The notes under the pieces: generated by a model | Told to the model about the DNA's origin: nothing | What the model saw: only the letters and a program-made list of their open reading frames with translations | Database searches by the model: none | Assembly (NCBI RefSeq): GCF_008642235.1 | Contig: NZ_SJEV01000001.1 | Coordinates: 1,178,001-1,242,000, forward strand | Origin: Planctomonas psychrotolerans | GTDB lineage: Bacteria; Actinomycetota; Actinomycetes; Actinomycetales; Microbacteriaceae | Direction: 5' to 3' | Length of the DNA: 64,000 bases | Position numbers and translations under genes: made by a program | Shown here: piece after piece, positions 33,946 to 42,098 of the stretch | Layout: each line of letters starts with the position of its first letter | Numbering within the stretch: the first letter of the stretch is position 1

Positions 33946-35214
33946 ATGGCGAACACCGTCTGGAAGCTGCACGGGGATGGCAAGAACATCGCCGCGAGTG
34001 CGATCGTCAAGCCGAACGAGCGGCTCTCCTGGGGCCGCACCATCGGCCTCGGCATGCAGCACGTGGTCGCCATGTTCGGCGCCACCTTCCTCGTTCCGCT
34101 GCTGACGGACTTCGACCCGTCCACGACGCTCCTGTTCTCCGGATTCGGCACCCTGCTCTTCCTGCTCATCACGCAGAACCGGCTCCCCAGCTACCTCGGC
34201 TCGTCGTTCGCGTTCATCGCGCCGATCACCGCCGCGACCGCATCGGCGGGCATGGGCACCGCACTCGCCGGCATCATCGCCGTCGGCATCCTGCTCACAC
34301 TCATCGGTGCGATCGTGCAGCTCACCGGGACCGCGTGGATCGACGCGCTGCTGCCGCCCGTCGTCTCGGGCGCTATCGTCGCCCTCATCGGGCTGAACCT
34401 GGCGCCCGTGGCGAAGGCGAACTTCGAGGCCGCCCCGGCAACTGCCGCGATCACCCTCGCCGCCGTGATCCTGTCGACGGTGCTGTTCCGAGGGATGCTC
34501 GCCCGCCTCTCGATCTTCCTCGGCGTGGCCGTCGGCTACCTGGCCGCCGTGCTCTTCGGCGAGGTCGACTTCGGCGGCGTCGGTGACGCCGCGTGGGTCG
34601 GCCTGCCCACCTTCGTCACCCCGGAGCTGTCACCCGGCTTCCTCGCGGTGCTCCCGACGTTCCTGCCCGTCGTGCTCGTGCTCGTCGCCGAGAACGTGGG
34701 CCACATCCGCGGCGTGGCGCAGCTCACCGACCCGCGGGTCAACAAGCTGACCGGGCGCGCCCTGCTGGCCGACGGTCTCGCCACGGTGATCGCCGGCCTC
34801 GGCGGCGGCTCCGGCACCACCACCTACGGCGAGAACATCGGGGTCATGGCCGCGACCCGCGTCTACTCCACCGCCGCGTACTGGGTGGCCGGCATCTTCG
34901 CCGTGCTGCTCGGCCTCTCCCCCAAGATCGGCGCGGTCATCAACACCATCCCGGCCGGTGTGCTCGGCGGCGTGACCACCGCGCTCTATGGCCTCATCGG
35001 CATCATCGGCGTGAAGATCTGGCTCGACAACCGGGTGGACTTCTCGAAGCCCGCCAATCAGCTCACCGCCGCGACCGCCCTCATCATCGGCATCGCCGAC
35101 TTCACCTTCTCCGCCGGCGGGCTGACCTTCACCGGCATCGCGCTCGGTACCGTCGCCGCGATCGTGATCTACCACGTGATGACCGCGATCGCGAAGGCCC
35201 GCGGCACCGCGTAG
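33946..35214 (+). CDS. Uracil/xanthine permease, NCS2 family
   Basis: A 422-residue nucleobase:cation symporter with about 14 hydrophobic segments. SWGRTIGLGMQHVVAMFGATFLVPLL contains the NCS2 Gln-His motif in helix 1, and AENVGHIRGVAQLTD the conserved NVG region; GGGSGTTTYGENIGVMA is the ExN-type motif. UraA-like uracil transport is most likely. ATG 33946 was chosen because GGAG sits 7-8 nt upstream; an in-frame ATG at 33934 would add METH. It stands alone, divergent from the M13 peptidase gene. Confidence 0.92.
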   Translation: MANTVWKLHGDGKNIAASAIVKPNERLSWGRTIGLGMQHVVAMFGATFLVPLLTDFDPSTTLLFSGFGTLLFLLITQNRLPSYLGSSFAFIAPITAATASAGMGTALAGIIAVGILLTLIGAIVQLTGTAWIDALLPPVVSGAIVALIGLNLAPVAKANFEAAPATAAITLAAVILSTVLFRGMLARLSIFLGVAVGYLAAVLFGEVDFGGVGDAAWVGLPTFVTPELSPGFLAVLPTFLPVVLVLVAENVGHIRGVAQLTDPRVNKLTGRALLADGLATVIAGLGGGSGTTTYGENIGVMAATRVYSTAAYWVAGIFAVLLGLSPKIGAVINTIPAGVLGGVTTALYGLIGIIGVKIWLDNRVDFSKPANQLTAATALIIGIADFTFSAGGLTFTGIALGTVAAIVIYHVMTAIAKARGTA

Positions 35215-35242
35215 GGCGCGCGGACGCTGAGCCGCGCGGAGC

Positions 35243-35266
35243 GTCCCTTCGACGGGCTCAGGGACC
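35243..35266. repeat. Short dispersed-type inverted repeat (GTCCCT...AGGGAC)
   Basis: GTCCCT, then an 11-base core TCGACGGGCTC, then AGGGAC. The core CTTCGACGGGCTCAGGG resembles intergenic repeats that recur many times in high-GC bacterial genomes. It sits in the 172-bp gap between the convergent permease and ThuA genes, followed by a purine/pyrimidine-rich region (35283-35364) with partly complementary GCTTCC and GGAAGC tracts that could fold. Confidence 0.5.
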
Positions 35267-35386
35267 GTAGGGGCGGAGCGTCCCCACGCCTTCGCCGCTT
35301 CCGCTTCCCTTCCTCGCCGCCCATATAGCGGAAGCAGGGAAGGGGAACGGGAGCGGCGGCGCGGCGCAGCGTGGTGAGGGACGGTC

Positions 35387-36112
35387 CTACTCGAACCAGC
35401 CGGCGGGGTGGTGGTCGGCGGGCAGGTGCGTGCGCGGCTTCCGCGGCTGCGCCCAGCGCACGCCGTTGGCGAGCACCCGCCGGATGTCGGGGTGGTGATA
35501 GACGGGATAGTCCTGGTCCCCCGGCGAGAAGTAGAACACCTTGCCGAGACCGCGCCGGTACGTGACCCCGGAGCGGAAGATCTCCCCGCCGGTGAACGAG
35601 CTGATGAAGACGAGCTCGTCGGGCGTCGGGATGTCGAAGTACTCGCCGTACATCTCCTGCTCCTGCAGCAGGATCGGGTTCGGCACGCCGTCGGCGATCG
35701 CATGCGTGGGGTCCACGTTCCAGACCAGTTCGCGGTCGCCGCCGTTCCGCCACTTGAGCGAACAGGTCGAGCCCATGAGTTTCTTGAAGATCTTCGAGAA
35801 GTGTCCGGAGTGCAGCACGATGATTCCCATGCCCTCGAGCACGTGCCGGTGCACCCGTTCGACAACCTCGTCGGCGACCTGGTCGTGGGCGATGTGCCCC
35901 CACCAGAGCAGCACGTCGGTGTCGGCGAGCACATCCTCGGTCAGCCCGTGCTCGGGCTGCTGCAGCGTGGCGGTGCGCACCTCGACCTCGGCGCCCAGCG
36001 ACTCGCGCAGTCCCTCGGCGATCACGGCGTGCATCCCCTCGGGGTAATGCGACAGCACCGTCTCATCCCCTCGCGATTCGTGCAGGAACTCGTTCCAGAC
36101 GGTCACCCTCAT
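35387..36112 (-). CDS. ThuA-domain protein (trehalose utilisation-like)
   Basis: A 241-residue class I glutamine amidotransferase-like fold of the ThuA family. [39 protein letters not shown] and [19 protein letters not shown] are typical ThuA segments; the amidotransferase cysteine is absent. ThuA proteins occur with Gfo/Idh oxidoreductases in disaccharide and 3-keto-sugar catabolism, as here: the ATG overlaps the stop of the upstream Gfo/Idh gene. The biochemical activity of ThuA is not settled. Confidence 0.88.
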   Translation of the reverse strand: MRVTVWNEFLHESRGDETVLSHYPEGMHAVIAEGLRESLGAEVEVRTATLQQPEHGLTEDVLADTDVLLWWGHIAHDQVADEVVERVHRHVLEGMGIIVLHSGHFSKIFKKLMGSTCSLKWRNGGDRELVWNVDPTHAIADGVPNPILLQEQEMYGEYFDIPTPDELVFISSFTGGEIFRSGVTYRRGLGKVFYFSPGDQDYPVYHHPDIRRVLANGVRWAQPRKPRTHLPADHHPAGWFE

Positions 36113-37218
36113 GCGACGGACACCTCCCTGCCCTCTCGGGCCGATTCGTAGACGGCGTCGAGCACGCGACTGCGGTGCAGCGCGTATTCGCCGTAGCTGG
36201 TATTCCACAGACCCGAACGCACGGTGGCGAGGAACTCCTCGATGACCGCCCGGTGGTGCCCGTGCGGCACGTGCACCTCCGGCGTGATGATCACCGGCTC
36301 GCCTTCGACATCGGTGTACATGCGCAGCGTGTCGTCGGTCGCGTAGTTCTCGATGAAGAGCCGTGCCCCACCGGTGCCGCCCATCACCTCGATGGCGATG
36401 TCGTCGAAGTCCTTCGTGTATCCCGCCCAGGATGCCTCGAGCTGCATGCTGCTGCCGTTGTCGAGGCGGAGCAGCGCGCTCGCGAAATCCTCCACCTCGA
36501 ACTCGTGCCCGCTACCCGTGGTCTTCGCCCCGCGCGCCCCGCCGCGCCCGTGCTTGCCCAGCTCGCTGTAGGTGACCGCGGAGACGCTCGTGACCCGCGG
36601 CTCGCCGAGCAGGTGCAGGCCGATGTCGAGCACGTGCGAGCCGAGATCGATGAGCGGGCCGCCGCCCGCGAGCGCCTTGCTCGTGAACCAGGAACCGAGC
36701 CCGGGGATGCCTCGGCGCCGGGTCCACATCGCCTTGGTGTGGTAGATGCTGCCGAGCGGTCCGGTGTCGATGTAGCGCTTGAGGTACTGCACATCGGCGC
36801 GGCGCCGGTGGTTGAAAGCGATCTCCAGCACCCGGTTCGCATCCCGTGCCGCCGCGACCATCTCGGCGGCGAGCTCGCCGGTGGAGGCCAGCGGCTTTTC
36901 GCAGAACACGTGCTTGCCCGAGGCGAGTGCCGCGATCGCGATCGGATGGTGCAGGGCATTCGGGGTGCCGATGCTCACGATGTCGAGGTCGTCGCGCGCG
37001 ACGAGGTCCTCCCAGTGCTCATAGAGGTTCGGGACCCCCCGGGTGGCGCCGAGCTCCTCGAGGCGCTCCCGCTCCTGCCCGGCGAGCGCCACCACCTCCG
37101 CGCCCGGCAGTGCCGTGAACGCGTCGAGGTGGGTGGTGCCGGCGAAGCCGAGCCCGATGACCCCCACTCGAAGCATCGGCGAATCGGTCGGTGCGGACGC
37201 GGATCCGGTGCTGGTCAT
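36109..37218 (-). CDS. Gfo/Idh/MocA family oxidoreductase
   Basis: A 369-residue NAD(P)-dependent sugar dehydrogenase: [17 protein letters not shown] at residues 17-33, [10 protein letters not shown] with the EKP lysine, a [11 protein letters not shown] helix bearing catalytic Asp and His, and a C-terminal [16 protein letters not shown]. With ThuA, to which it is coupled by ATGA, it probably oxidises or reduces a sugar or ketosugar. ATG 37218. It diverges from the MATE gene over 64 bp. Confidence 0.9.
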   Translation of the reverse strand: MTSTGSASAPTDSPMLRVGVIGLGFAGTTHLDAFTALPGAEVVALAGQERERLEELGATRGVPNLYEHWEDLVARDDLDIVSIGTPNALHHPIAIAALASGKHVFCEKPLASTGELAAEMVAAARDANRVLEIAFNHRRRADVQYLKRYIDTGPLGSIYHTKAMWTRRRGIPGLGSWFTSKALAGGGPLIDLGSHVLDIGLHLLGEPRVTSVSAVTYSELGKHGRGGARGAKTTGSGHEFEVEDFASALLRLDNGSSMQLEASWAGYTKDFDDIAIEVMGGTGGARLFIENYATDDTLRMYTDVEGEPVIITPEVHVPHGHHRAVIEEFLATVRSGLWNTSYGEYALHRSRVLDAVYESAREGREVSVA

Positions 37219-37282
37219 TCGTCTAGCCTGTCACCGTCGCCCTCCGCCGCAAAGGCGAGGCGGCAGGAAGGCCCACCCGCGC

Positions 37283-38674
37283 ATGTCGAGAACCGGTCGC
37301 CGCACCGGCCCGCGCCGACCCGGCGGCCCGAGCGCGCGCGTGCTCCCCGGCCGGAGCCCGCTCGACCGCGACATCCTGCGCCTGGCGGTACCGGCGCTCG
37401 GCGCCCTCGTGGCCGAGCCGCTCTTCCTGCTCACCGACACCGCCCTCGTGGGGCACCTGGGTGCCTCGTCGCTGGCCGGGCTCGGCGTGGCGAGCGCGGT
37501 GCTGCAGACGATCCTCGGGCTCCTCGTCTTCCTCGCCTATGCCACGACCCCCGCGGTGGCGCGGCGCCTGGGCGCGGGCGACCGACCGGGCGCCATCCGG
37601 GCCGGGATCGACGGGATGTGGCTCGCGATCGCCCTCGGCATCGTGCTCCTCGCGGTGTTCCTCCCCACGAGCGGCGCGATCGTCGGCTGGTTCGGCGCCG
37701 ATGCGGACGCCACCACCGCCGCCGCAACCTATCTCTCCATCTCCGTTCTCGGGCTGCCGGCCATGGTGCTCGTGCTCGCCGCCACCGGGCTGCTCCGCGG
37801 GCTGCAGGACACCCGCACGCCCCTCGTCATCGCGGCCTCGGGCTTCGGCGCGAACGCAATCCTCAACGCCGTGCTGATCTACGGGTTCGGCTGGGGCATC
37901 GCCGGGTCGGCCTGGGGCACCGTGATCGCCCAGTGGGGCATGGCCGTCGCCTACCTGATTCTCGCCGTCCGGGCGGCGCGGGCGACGGGGGTGAGCCTCC
38001 GGCCGGGTCTCGGCGGGGTCGGCGGCGCCGCGGCATCCGGCGGCTGGCTTCTCGTGCGGGCGGCATCGCTTCGTGCGGCCATGCTGGCGACGGTGTACGT
38101 GGGCGCCGGTCTCGGCGTGCGAGAACTGGGTGCGCTGCAGATCGCCCTTACGCTGTTCGCCACCCTGGCGTTCATTCTCGATGCGCTCGCGATCGCCGCG
38201 CAGGCCATGGTGGGCCACGGACTCGGAGCCGGGAACGGCGGTCACGTCTCCGCGGTCACGTCGCGCCTCGTGACCTGGGGAGTAGGCAGCGGCGTCGGGA
38301 TCGGTGCACTGCTCGCCGTGTCGGCCCCCGTGCTCGGGGTCGTGTTCACCCCCGACGCCGGAGTGCAGCGGATGCTCGCCGCTGCCGTGCTGGTCATGGC
38401 CGTCGGCGTGCCGCTGGCGGGCTATGTCTTCGTGCTGGATGGCGTGCTCATCGGCGCGGGCGACGCGCGTTATCTCGCGCTGAGCGGCATCGTCAACCTC
38501 GCCGTCTACCTGCCCCTCGCGATGGCAGTGCATGCGGCCGACCTGCGCGGGGCGACCGGGCTGGTCTGGCTGTGGGTGGTGTTCGGCTTCGGCTACATCG
38601 GCGCGCGTGCGCTCACCCTCGGCTGGCGGGCGCGGAGCGGTCATTGGCTGGTGCTGGGCGACGCGATAGCGTAG
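37283..38674 (+). CDS. MATE family efflux transporter (DinF-like)
   Basis: A 463-residue integral membrane protein with about 12 hydrophobic helices. LDRDILRLAVPALGALVAEPLFLLTDTALVGHLG is the classical MATE N-terminal helix 1, and LRGLQDTRTPL the conserved loop after helix 5 or 6. It extrudes cationic compounds in exchange for H+ or Na+. Start ATG 37283 was chosen because the conserved region begins some 25 residues later; AGGAAGG lies 12 nt before it. The MFS gene follows 51 nt downstream. Confidence 0.92.
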   Translation: MSRTGRRTGPRRPGGPSARVLPGRSPLDRDILRLAVPALGALVAEPLFLLTDTALVGHLGASSLAGLGVASAVLQTILGLLVFLAYATTPAVARRLGAGDRPGAIRAGIDGMWLAIALGIVLLAVFLPTSGAIVGWFGADADATTAAATYLSISVLGLPAMVLVLAATGLLRGLQDTRTPLVIAASGFGANAILNAVLIYGFGWGIAGSAWGTVIAQWGMAVAYLILAVRAARATGVSLRPGLGGVGGAAASGGWLLVRAASLRAAMLATVYVGAGLGVRELGALQIALTLFATLAFILDALAIAAQAMVGHGLGAGNGGHVSAVTSRLVTWGVGSGVGIGALLAVSAPVLGVVFTPDAGVQRMLAAAVLVMAVGVPLAGYVFVLDGVLIGAGDARYLALSGIVNLAVYLPLAMAVHAADLRGATGLVWLWVVFGFGYIGARALTLGWRARSGHWLVLGDAIA

Positions 38675-38725
38675 TCGGACGCGTCGGCTGGCGTGCCCCC
38701 TCCCTCGTAGACCGTGAGATCCCCC

Positions 38726-39991
38726 ATGTCCGATTCCTCCCCGGCGACGACCGAATCCGGAGCCCCGATGAACGGGCGGGTGACCCGCCGGGAAGCTCTC
38801 GGCTGGCGGAACGCCATCTTCCTGATCTTCTTCCTGTCGGGCATCGGCCTGGCCAGCTGGGTGTCCCGCGTGCCCGCGGTGCGCGACGAGCTCGGCGCGT
38901 CGACATCCGACATGGGCGTGCTCCTGTTCGGGCTCGCCGCGGGGTCGATCCTCGGCCTCGTCGCCTCGAGCCACGTGCTCGCCCGCGTCGGTGCGCGGGT
39001 GACGATGGTGGTCTGCCTCGTCTTCGGTCCGCTGGGCTTCGCCCTCGCCGGTGTCGGCGCCAGCGTGGGCCCGAGCTTCTGGCTCATCTTCGCCGGACTC
39101 GCCGTCTTCGGCGCCGGGATGGGCATGTGCGACGTCGCGATGAACGTGTCGGGCGCCGCGAACGAGCGGATCATCGGCCGCACCATCATGCCGCTGTTCC
39201 ACGCCGCGTTCAGCGTCGGCACGATGGTGGGGGCGGCGCTCGGTGCCCTCGCCGAGGCCCTGTCGGTGCCGATCGTGCTGCACGTCGCGGCCGTGTCCCT
39301 CGGGATGATCGTGGCCGTGTTGATCTGCGCGCGGTTCATCCTGCACGAGCGCCTCGCCGGCACCGAGGCGGATGAGGCCGCGGCCGCCACCGACGACACC
39401 TGGCGCAACCGTCTCGCCATCTGGCGCGACCCGCGCACCCTCCTCATCGGGCTCGTGATTCTCGGCATGGCCTTCGCCGAGGGGTCGGCCAACGACTGGC
39501 TCGCCCTCGCGATGGTCGACGGGCACTCCGTGTCGAACACCATGGGAGCGCTCGTCTTCGGCATCTTCGTGACCGCCATGACGGTGGGTCGCATCGCGGG
39601 TGTGTTCGTTCTCGACCGGTACGGGCGCGTGCCGGTGCTGCGGGTCTCGGCGGCCATGGCCACGGTGGGCCTGCTGCTCGTCATCCTCGTGCCCAACCCC
39701 GTCGTGGCGGTCGTCGGCGTGGTGCTCTGGGGGCTCGGCTCCTCCCTCGGCTTCCCCGTGGGCATGTCCGCCGCCGCGGACGACCCCGCGACGGCGGGCG
39801 CCCGGGTCAGTGCCGTGGCCACCATCGGGTACTGCGCGTTCCTCGTGGGTCCGCCGCTCATCGGCTTCCTCGGTGAACAGGTCGGCCTGCTGAATGCCCT
39901 GCTCGTGGTGCTGGTGCTGGTCGCCGTGGCCGGGCTCGCCTCCGGGGCCGCCCGCGAGGCGACGGGTCGACGCGCACCCGCGGCGAACTAG
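38726..39991 (+). CDS. MFS transporter
   Basis: A 421-residue major facilitator with 12 predicted helices. GWRNAIFLIFFLSGIGLASWVSRVP begins helix 1; LARVGARVTMV is the loop 2-3 motif and GMGMCDVAMNV helix 4. The pattern resembles the YbjJ/FucP-like group. The substrate is unknown. ATG 38726 is preferred; an in-frame GTG at 38714 adds four residues but overlaps the promoter-like TAGACC (38708-38713). It ends 9 nt before nucS, whose -10 box overlaps the TAG stop. Confidence 0.88.
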   Translation: MSDSSPATTESGAPMNGRVTRREALGWRNAIFLIFFLSGIGLASWVSRVPAVRDELGASTSDMGVLLFGLAAGSILGLVASSHVLARVGARVTMVVCLVFGPLGFALAGVGASVGPSFWLIFAGLAVFGAGMGMCDVAMNVSGAANERIIGRTIMPLFHAAFSVGTMVGAALGALAEALSVPIVLHVAAVSLGMIVAVLICARFILHERLAGTEADEAAAATDDTWRNRLAIWRDPRTLLIGLVILGMAFAEGSANDWLALAMVDGHSVSNTMGALVFGIFVTAMTVGRIAGVFVLDRYGRVPVLRVSAAMATVGLLLVILVPNPVVAVVGVVLWGLGSSLGFPVGMSAAADDPATAGARVSAVATIGYCAFLVGPPLIGFLGEQVGLLNALLVVLVLVAVAGLASGAAREATGRRAPAAN

Positions 39992-39994
39992 GCT
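39989..39994 (+). promoter_or_regulatory. Putative -10 box (TAGGCT) of nucS, leaderless geometry
   Basis: TAGGCT overlaps the stop codon of the MFS gene and lies six bases before GTG 40001. The intervening CGGGGG could also be read as a poor ribosome site, but it touches the start codon. Confidence 0.5.
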
Positions 39995-40000
39995 CGGGGG

Positions 40001-40696
40001 GTGCGTCTCGTCATTGCCCGGTGTTCCGTCGACTATGCCGGTCGGCTGAGCGCCCATCTCCCCCTCGCCACCCGGCTGCTCATGCTCAAGGCCGACGGCA
40101 GCGTGCTCGTGCACGCCGACGGCGGGTCCTACAAGCCGCTCAACTGGATGAGCCCACCCGCCACCTTCAGCACGCGCGAGCCGGACGAGCTGCAGGCCGA
40201 GGCCGGTGTGGTGGAGGTGTGGCAGGTCACCTCCGCGAAGACGGCGGACATGCTCATCGTCTCCATCCACGAGGTGCTGCACGACAGCGCCCACGACCTC
40301 GGTGTGGACCCCGGCCTGCAGAAGGACGGTGTGGAGGCGCACCTGCAGAAGCTGCTGGCGGAGCAGATCGACCTCCTCGGCGACGGCCACGTGCTGGTGC
40401 GCCGCGAGTACATGACCGCGATCGGTCCGGTGGACATCCTCGCCCGGGACGCCGACGGAGGGGCGGTGGCGGTGGAGCTGAAGCGCCGAGGCGACATCGA
40501 CGGCGTGGAGCAGCTCACCCGCTATCTCGAACTGATGAACCGGGACCCGCATCTCGCGCCGGTGCGCGGCGTCTTCGCGGCGCAGGAGATCCGGCCGCAG
40601 GCCCGCACCCTGGCTCAGGACCGCGGCATCCGCTGCGTGGTGCTGGACTACGACGCCATGCGCGGACTCGACGACTCGCACTCCCGCCTGTTCTGA
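40001..40696 (+). CDS. nucS: Mismatch-specific endonuclease NucS/EndoMS
   Basis: A 231-residue nuclease that cuts both strands at mismatches and provides the MutS/MutL-independent mismatch repair of Actinobacteria. [16 protein letters not shown] starts the N-terminal dimerisation domain; the C-terminal RecB-like catalytic site is [15 protein letters not shown] with Asp145, Glu159 and Lys161. The last residues SRLF fit a beta-clamp binding tail. GTG start. Its presence supports the actinobacterial assignment. Confidence 0.95.
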   Translation: MRLVIARCSVDYAGRLSAHLPLATRLLMLKADGSVLVHADGGSYKPLNWMSPPATFSTREPDELQAEAGVVEVWQVTSAKTADMLIVSIHEVLHDSAHDLGVDPGLQKDGVEAHLQKLLAEQIDLLGDGHVLVRREYMTAIGPVDILARDADGGAVAVELKRRGDIDGVEQLTRYLELMNRDPHLAPVRGVFAAQEIRPQARTLAQDRGIRCVVLDYDAMRGLDDSHSRLF

Positions 40697-40714
40697 CGGC
40701 GGCCGACCGGCGGC

Positions 40715-40793
40715 GCAGGTCCGGTCGGCGGCGGTCGGTCGGTGGGCGCAGGTCCGGTCGGTGCAGTCGGTCGGTCGGTGCAGGTCCGGTCGG
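40715..40793. repeat. Intergenic direct repeat: GCAGGTCCGGTCGG, three copies at 32-33 bp
   Basis: Copies start at 40715, 40748 and 40780, separated by TCGG/GTCG tetranucleotide-rich spacers. It fills most of the gap between nucS and the HAD gene, ending 25 bp before the HAD -10 box. No protein frame is plausible across it. Confidence 0.75.
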
Positions 40794-40818
40794 CGGCGGC
40801 CCGTTCAGGGCGGTCGAA

Positions 40819-40824
40819 TAGGAT
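40819..40824 (+). promoter_or_regulatory. Putative -10 box (TAGGAT) of the HAD phosphatase gene
   Basis: TAGGAT is seven bases before GTG 40832 with no Shine-Dalgarno sequence in between; leaderless geometry. Confidence 0.5.
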
Positions 40825-40831
40825 CGGGCGA

Positions 40832-41509
40832 GTGACTGCGCCCCAACGACCGACCGACGGCACGCCCTGGTCCGCCATCCTGTTCGACCTCGACGGCACG
40901 ATCACCGACTCCGCGGCGGGTATCACCTCCCGTCTCGCCGAGACGCTCGCCGAGACCGGGTACCCGGTCCCGCCGCAGGAGGACCTGCTGCGCTACGTGG
41001 GTCCGCCCATCCTCGACGCCTTCCGCGACTTCGCCGGGATGGACGAGAAGGAGAGCCGCCGGGCTCTCACCGTCTACCGTCGCCTGGCCCACGGCACGCT
41101 CGTCGACGGCATCACCGTGTACCCCGGTATGGCGGAACTTCTGCACGACGTGCACCGGGCCGGGATCCCGTTCTCGCTGGCCACGTCGAAGCCGGAGTCG
41201 CAGGCCATGCCGATCCTCGAGCACTTCGGCCTCATCGGCTACTTCCGCGAGATCGCGGGGGCGACCGACGACGAGTCGCGAAGCGCGAAGGCGGACGTGG
41301 TCGCCGAGGCTCTCCGGCGGCTCCGCGAGAAGCACGTGGATCTCAGCCGTGTCGTCATGGTGGGCGACCGCAAGCACGACGTGGAGGGATCGGCGATGCA
41401 CGGCATCCCGTGCATCGCCGTTCGCTGGGGATACGGCAATCCCGCAGAGTGGCAGGGGACCATCGCCACGGCCGATTCCGTCGACGACCTGAGGGACCTG
41501 CTCCTTTAG
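40832..41509 (+). CDS. HAD superfamily phosphatase (phosphoglycolate phosphatase-like)
   Basis: A 225-residue HAD hydrolase. Motif I is FDLDGTITDS with both aspartates, motif II ATSKPESQA, motif III lysine near SAKADVVAEAL, motif IV MVGDRKHDVEGS. The small helical cap (residues 30-95) and HDVEGSAMHGIPCIAVRWGYG tail place it with Gph/PpaX-like phosphatases acting on phosphoglycolate or other small phosphoesters. The GTG at 40832 is chosen over the longer frame, which would run back through the intergenic repeat. Confidence 0.88.
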   Translation: MTAPQRPTDGTPWSAILFDLDGTITDSAAGITSRLAETLAETGYPVPPQEDLLRYVGPPILDAFRDFAGMDEKESRRALTVYRRLAHGTLVDGITVYPGMAELLHDVHRAGIPFSLATSKPESQAMPILEHFGLIGYFREIAGATDDESRSAKADVVAEALRRLREKHVDLSRVVMVGDRKHDVEGSAMHGIPCIAVRWGYGNPAEWQGTIATADSVDDLRDLLL

Positions 41510-41537
41510 CAGTTCGTTCTCGTCTGTTCCCCGGCAG

Positions 41538-41557
41538 TTGTCCACAGTTTCGTGGAC
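41538..41557. promoter_or_regulatory. DnaA-box-like TTGTCCACA inside a perfect GTCCAC-N6-GTGGAC inverted repeat
   Basis: TTGTCCACA (41538-41546) equals the usual high-GC actinobacterial DnaA box. It overlaps an inverted repeat with 6-bp arms (41540-41545 and 41552-41557) after the HAD gene. A single box can occur by chance; terminator, regulator site or DnaA site are all possible. Confidence 0.3.
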
Positions 41558-41586
41558 CGTGCCCCCGGTATGTCAGCGGTAGCCGC

Positions 41587-41592
41587 GACAAT
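41587..41592 (+). promoter_or_regulatory. Putative -10 (GACAAT) with CGACGC discriminator before the gene at 41599
   Basis: GACAAT, six bases (CGACGC), then ATG 41599; same geometry and discriminator as the flavodoxin-like gene. Confidence 0.4.
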
Positions 41593-41598
41593 CGACGC

Positions 41599-42054
41599 AT
41601 GACCACCCCGAAGCCGACCATCGCCGACCTCTTCGATGCCTTCTTCGCCGACGCCGCGGAGGGCCAGTCACCCGCGGCCGAGCGCCGCACTCTTCGGGTG
41701 CGCTCCTCCCTCGAGCACTACCTCGACGCCGAGGGTGCCGCGATCCTGACGACCGACCAACTCGCTCTGCTGCACACCGAGCGGCAGTTCGCGCCGCACG
41801 GGGCCTTCGTGCGCACCATGTTCGCCGACGACCTCCTCTTCGCCCTTCCCGGCTACCTCGATCCCCGGTTCCGTTCGCCGGATGCCGCCGAGGCGCGCTC
41901 GGAGGTGGTGGTGGTGGGCAAGCTCGTGCAGTGGATGTGGACGAAGCGACTCTTCGACGGTTACGACGTGAGTTGCATCCTGCGCACGCTCGAGTCGGCG
42001 CTCGCCGAGGCGCGCCGGTCACTCGGGACGACGCGGGGAGCGGCCGCCCGATAG
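41599..42054 (+). CDS. Conserved-looking hypothetical protein, 151 residues
   Basis: I do not recognise this family. The protein begins MTTPKPTIADLFDAFFADAAEG and is soluble, with mixed helical and short hydrophobic stretches (FVRTMFADDLLFALPGYLDP, VVVVGKLVQWMW) and a C-terminal Arg/Ala-rich tail. No cysteine cluster, nucleotide loop or membrane helix is visible; the single cysteine is in DVSCILRTLE. It sits between the HAD phosphatase and the VIT1 transporter, each with its own promoter-like sequence, so context gives no functional hint. Coding is supported by codon-position bias, promoter spacing and isolation from other genes. Confidence 0.7.
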   Translation: MTTPKPTIADLFDAFFADAAEGQSPAAERRTLRVRSSLEHYLDAEGAAILTTDQLALLHTERQFAPHGAFVRTMFADDLLFALPGYLDPRFRSPDAAEARSEVVVVGKLVQWMWTKRLFDGYDVSCILRTLESALAEARRSLGTTRGAAAR

Positions 42055-42086
42055 CGGGGTGACCGATCGCTCGCCCGCGCCCCTGC

Positions 42087-42092
42087 GAGAAT
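42087..42092 (+). promoter_or_regulatory. Putative -10 (GAGAAT) of the VIT1/CCC1 gene
   Basis: GAGAAT followed by CGTTCG and GTG 42099; leaderless geometry, box imperfect at position 1. Confidence 0.4.
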
Positions 42093-42098
42093 CGTTCG

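Noticed and set aside
36175-40681. Very long open frames of more than 1000 codons on both strands (36175-39375 plus, 37223-40681 minus, also 53730-57062 plus)
   Set aside because: They run antisense or out of frame through clear genes (Gfo/Idh, MATE, MFS, nucS; sortase, GH42) and read as His/Arg/Gly/Glu-rich low-complexity shadows, expected where third positions are almost all G or C.
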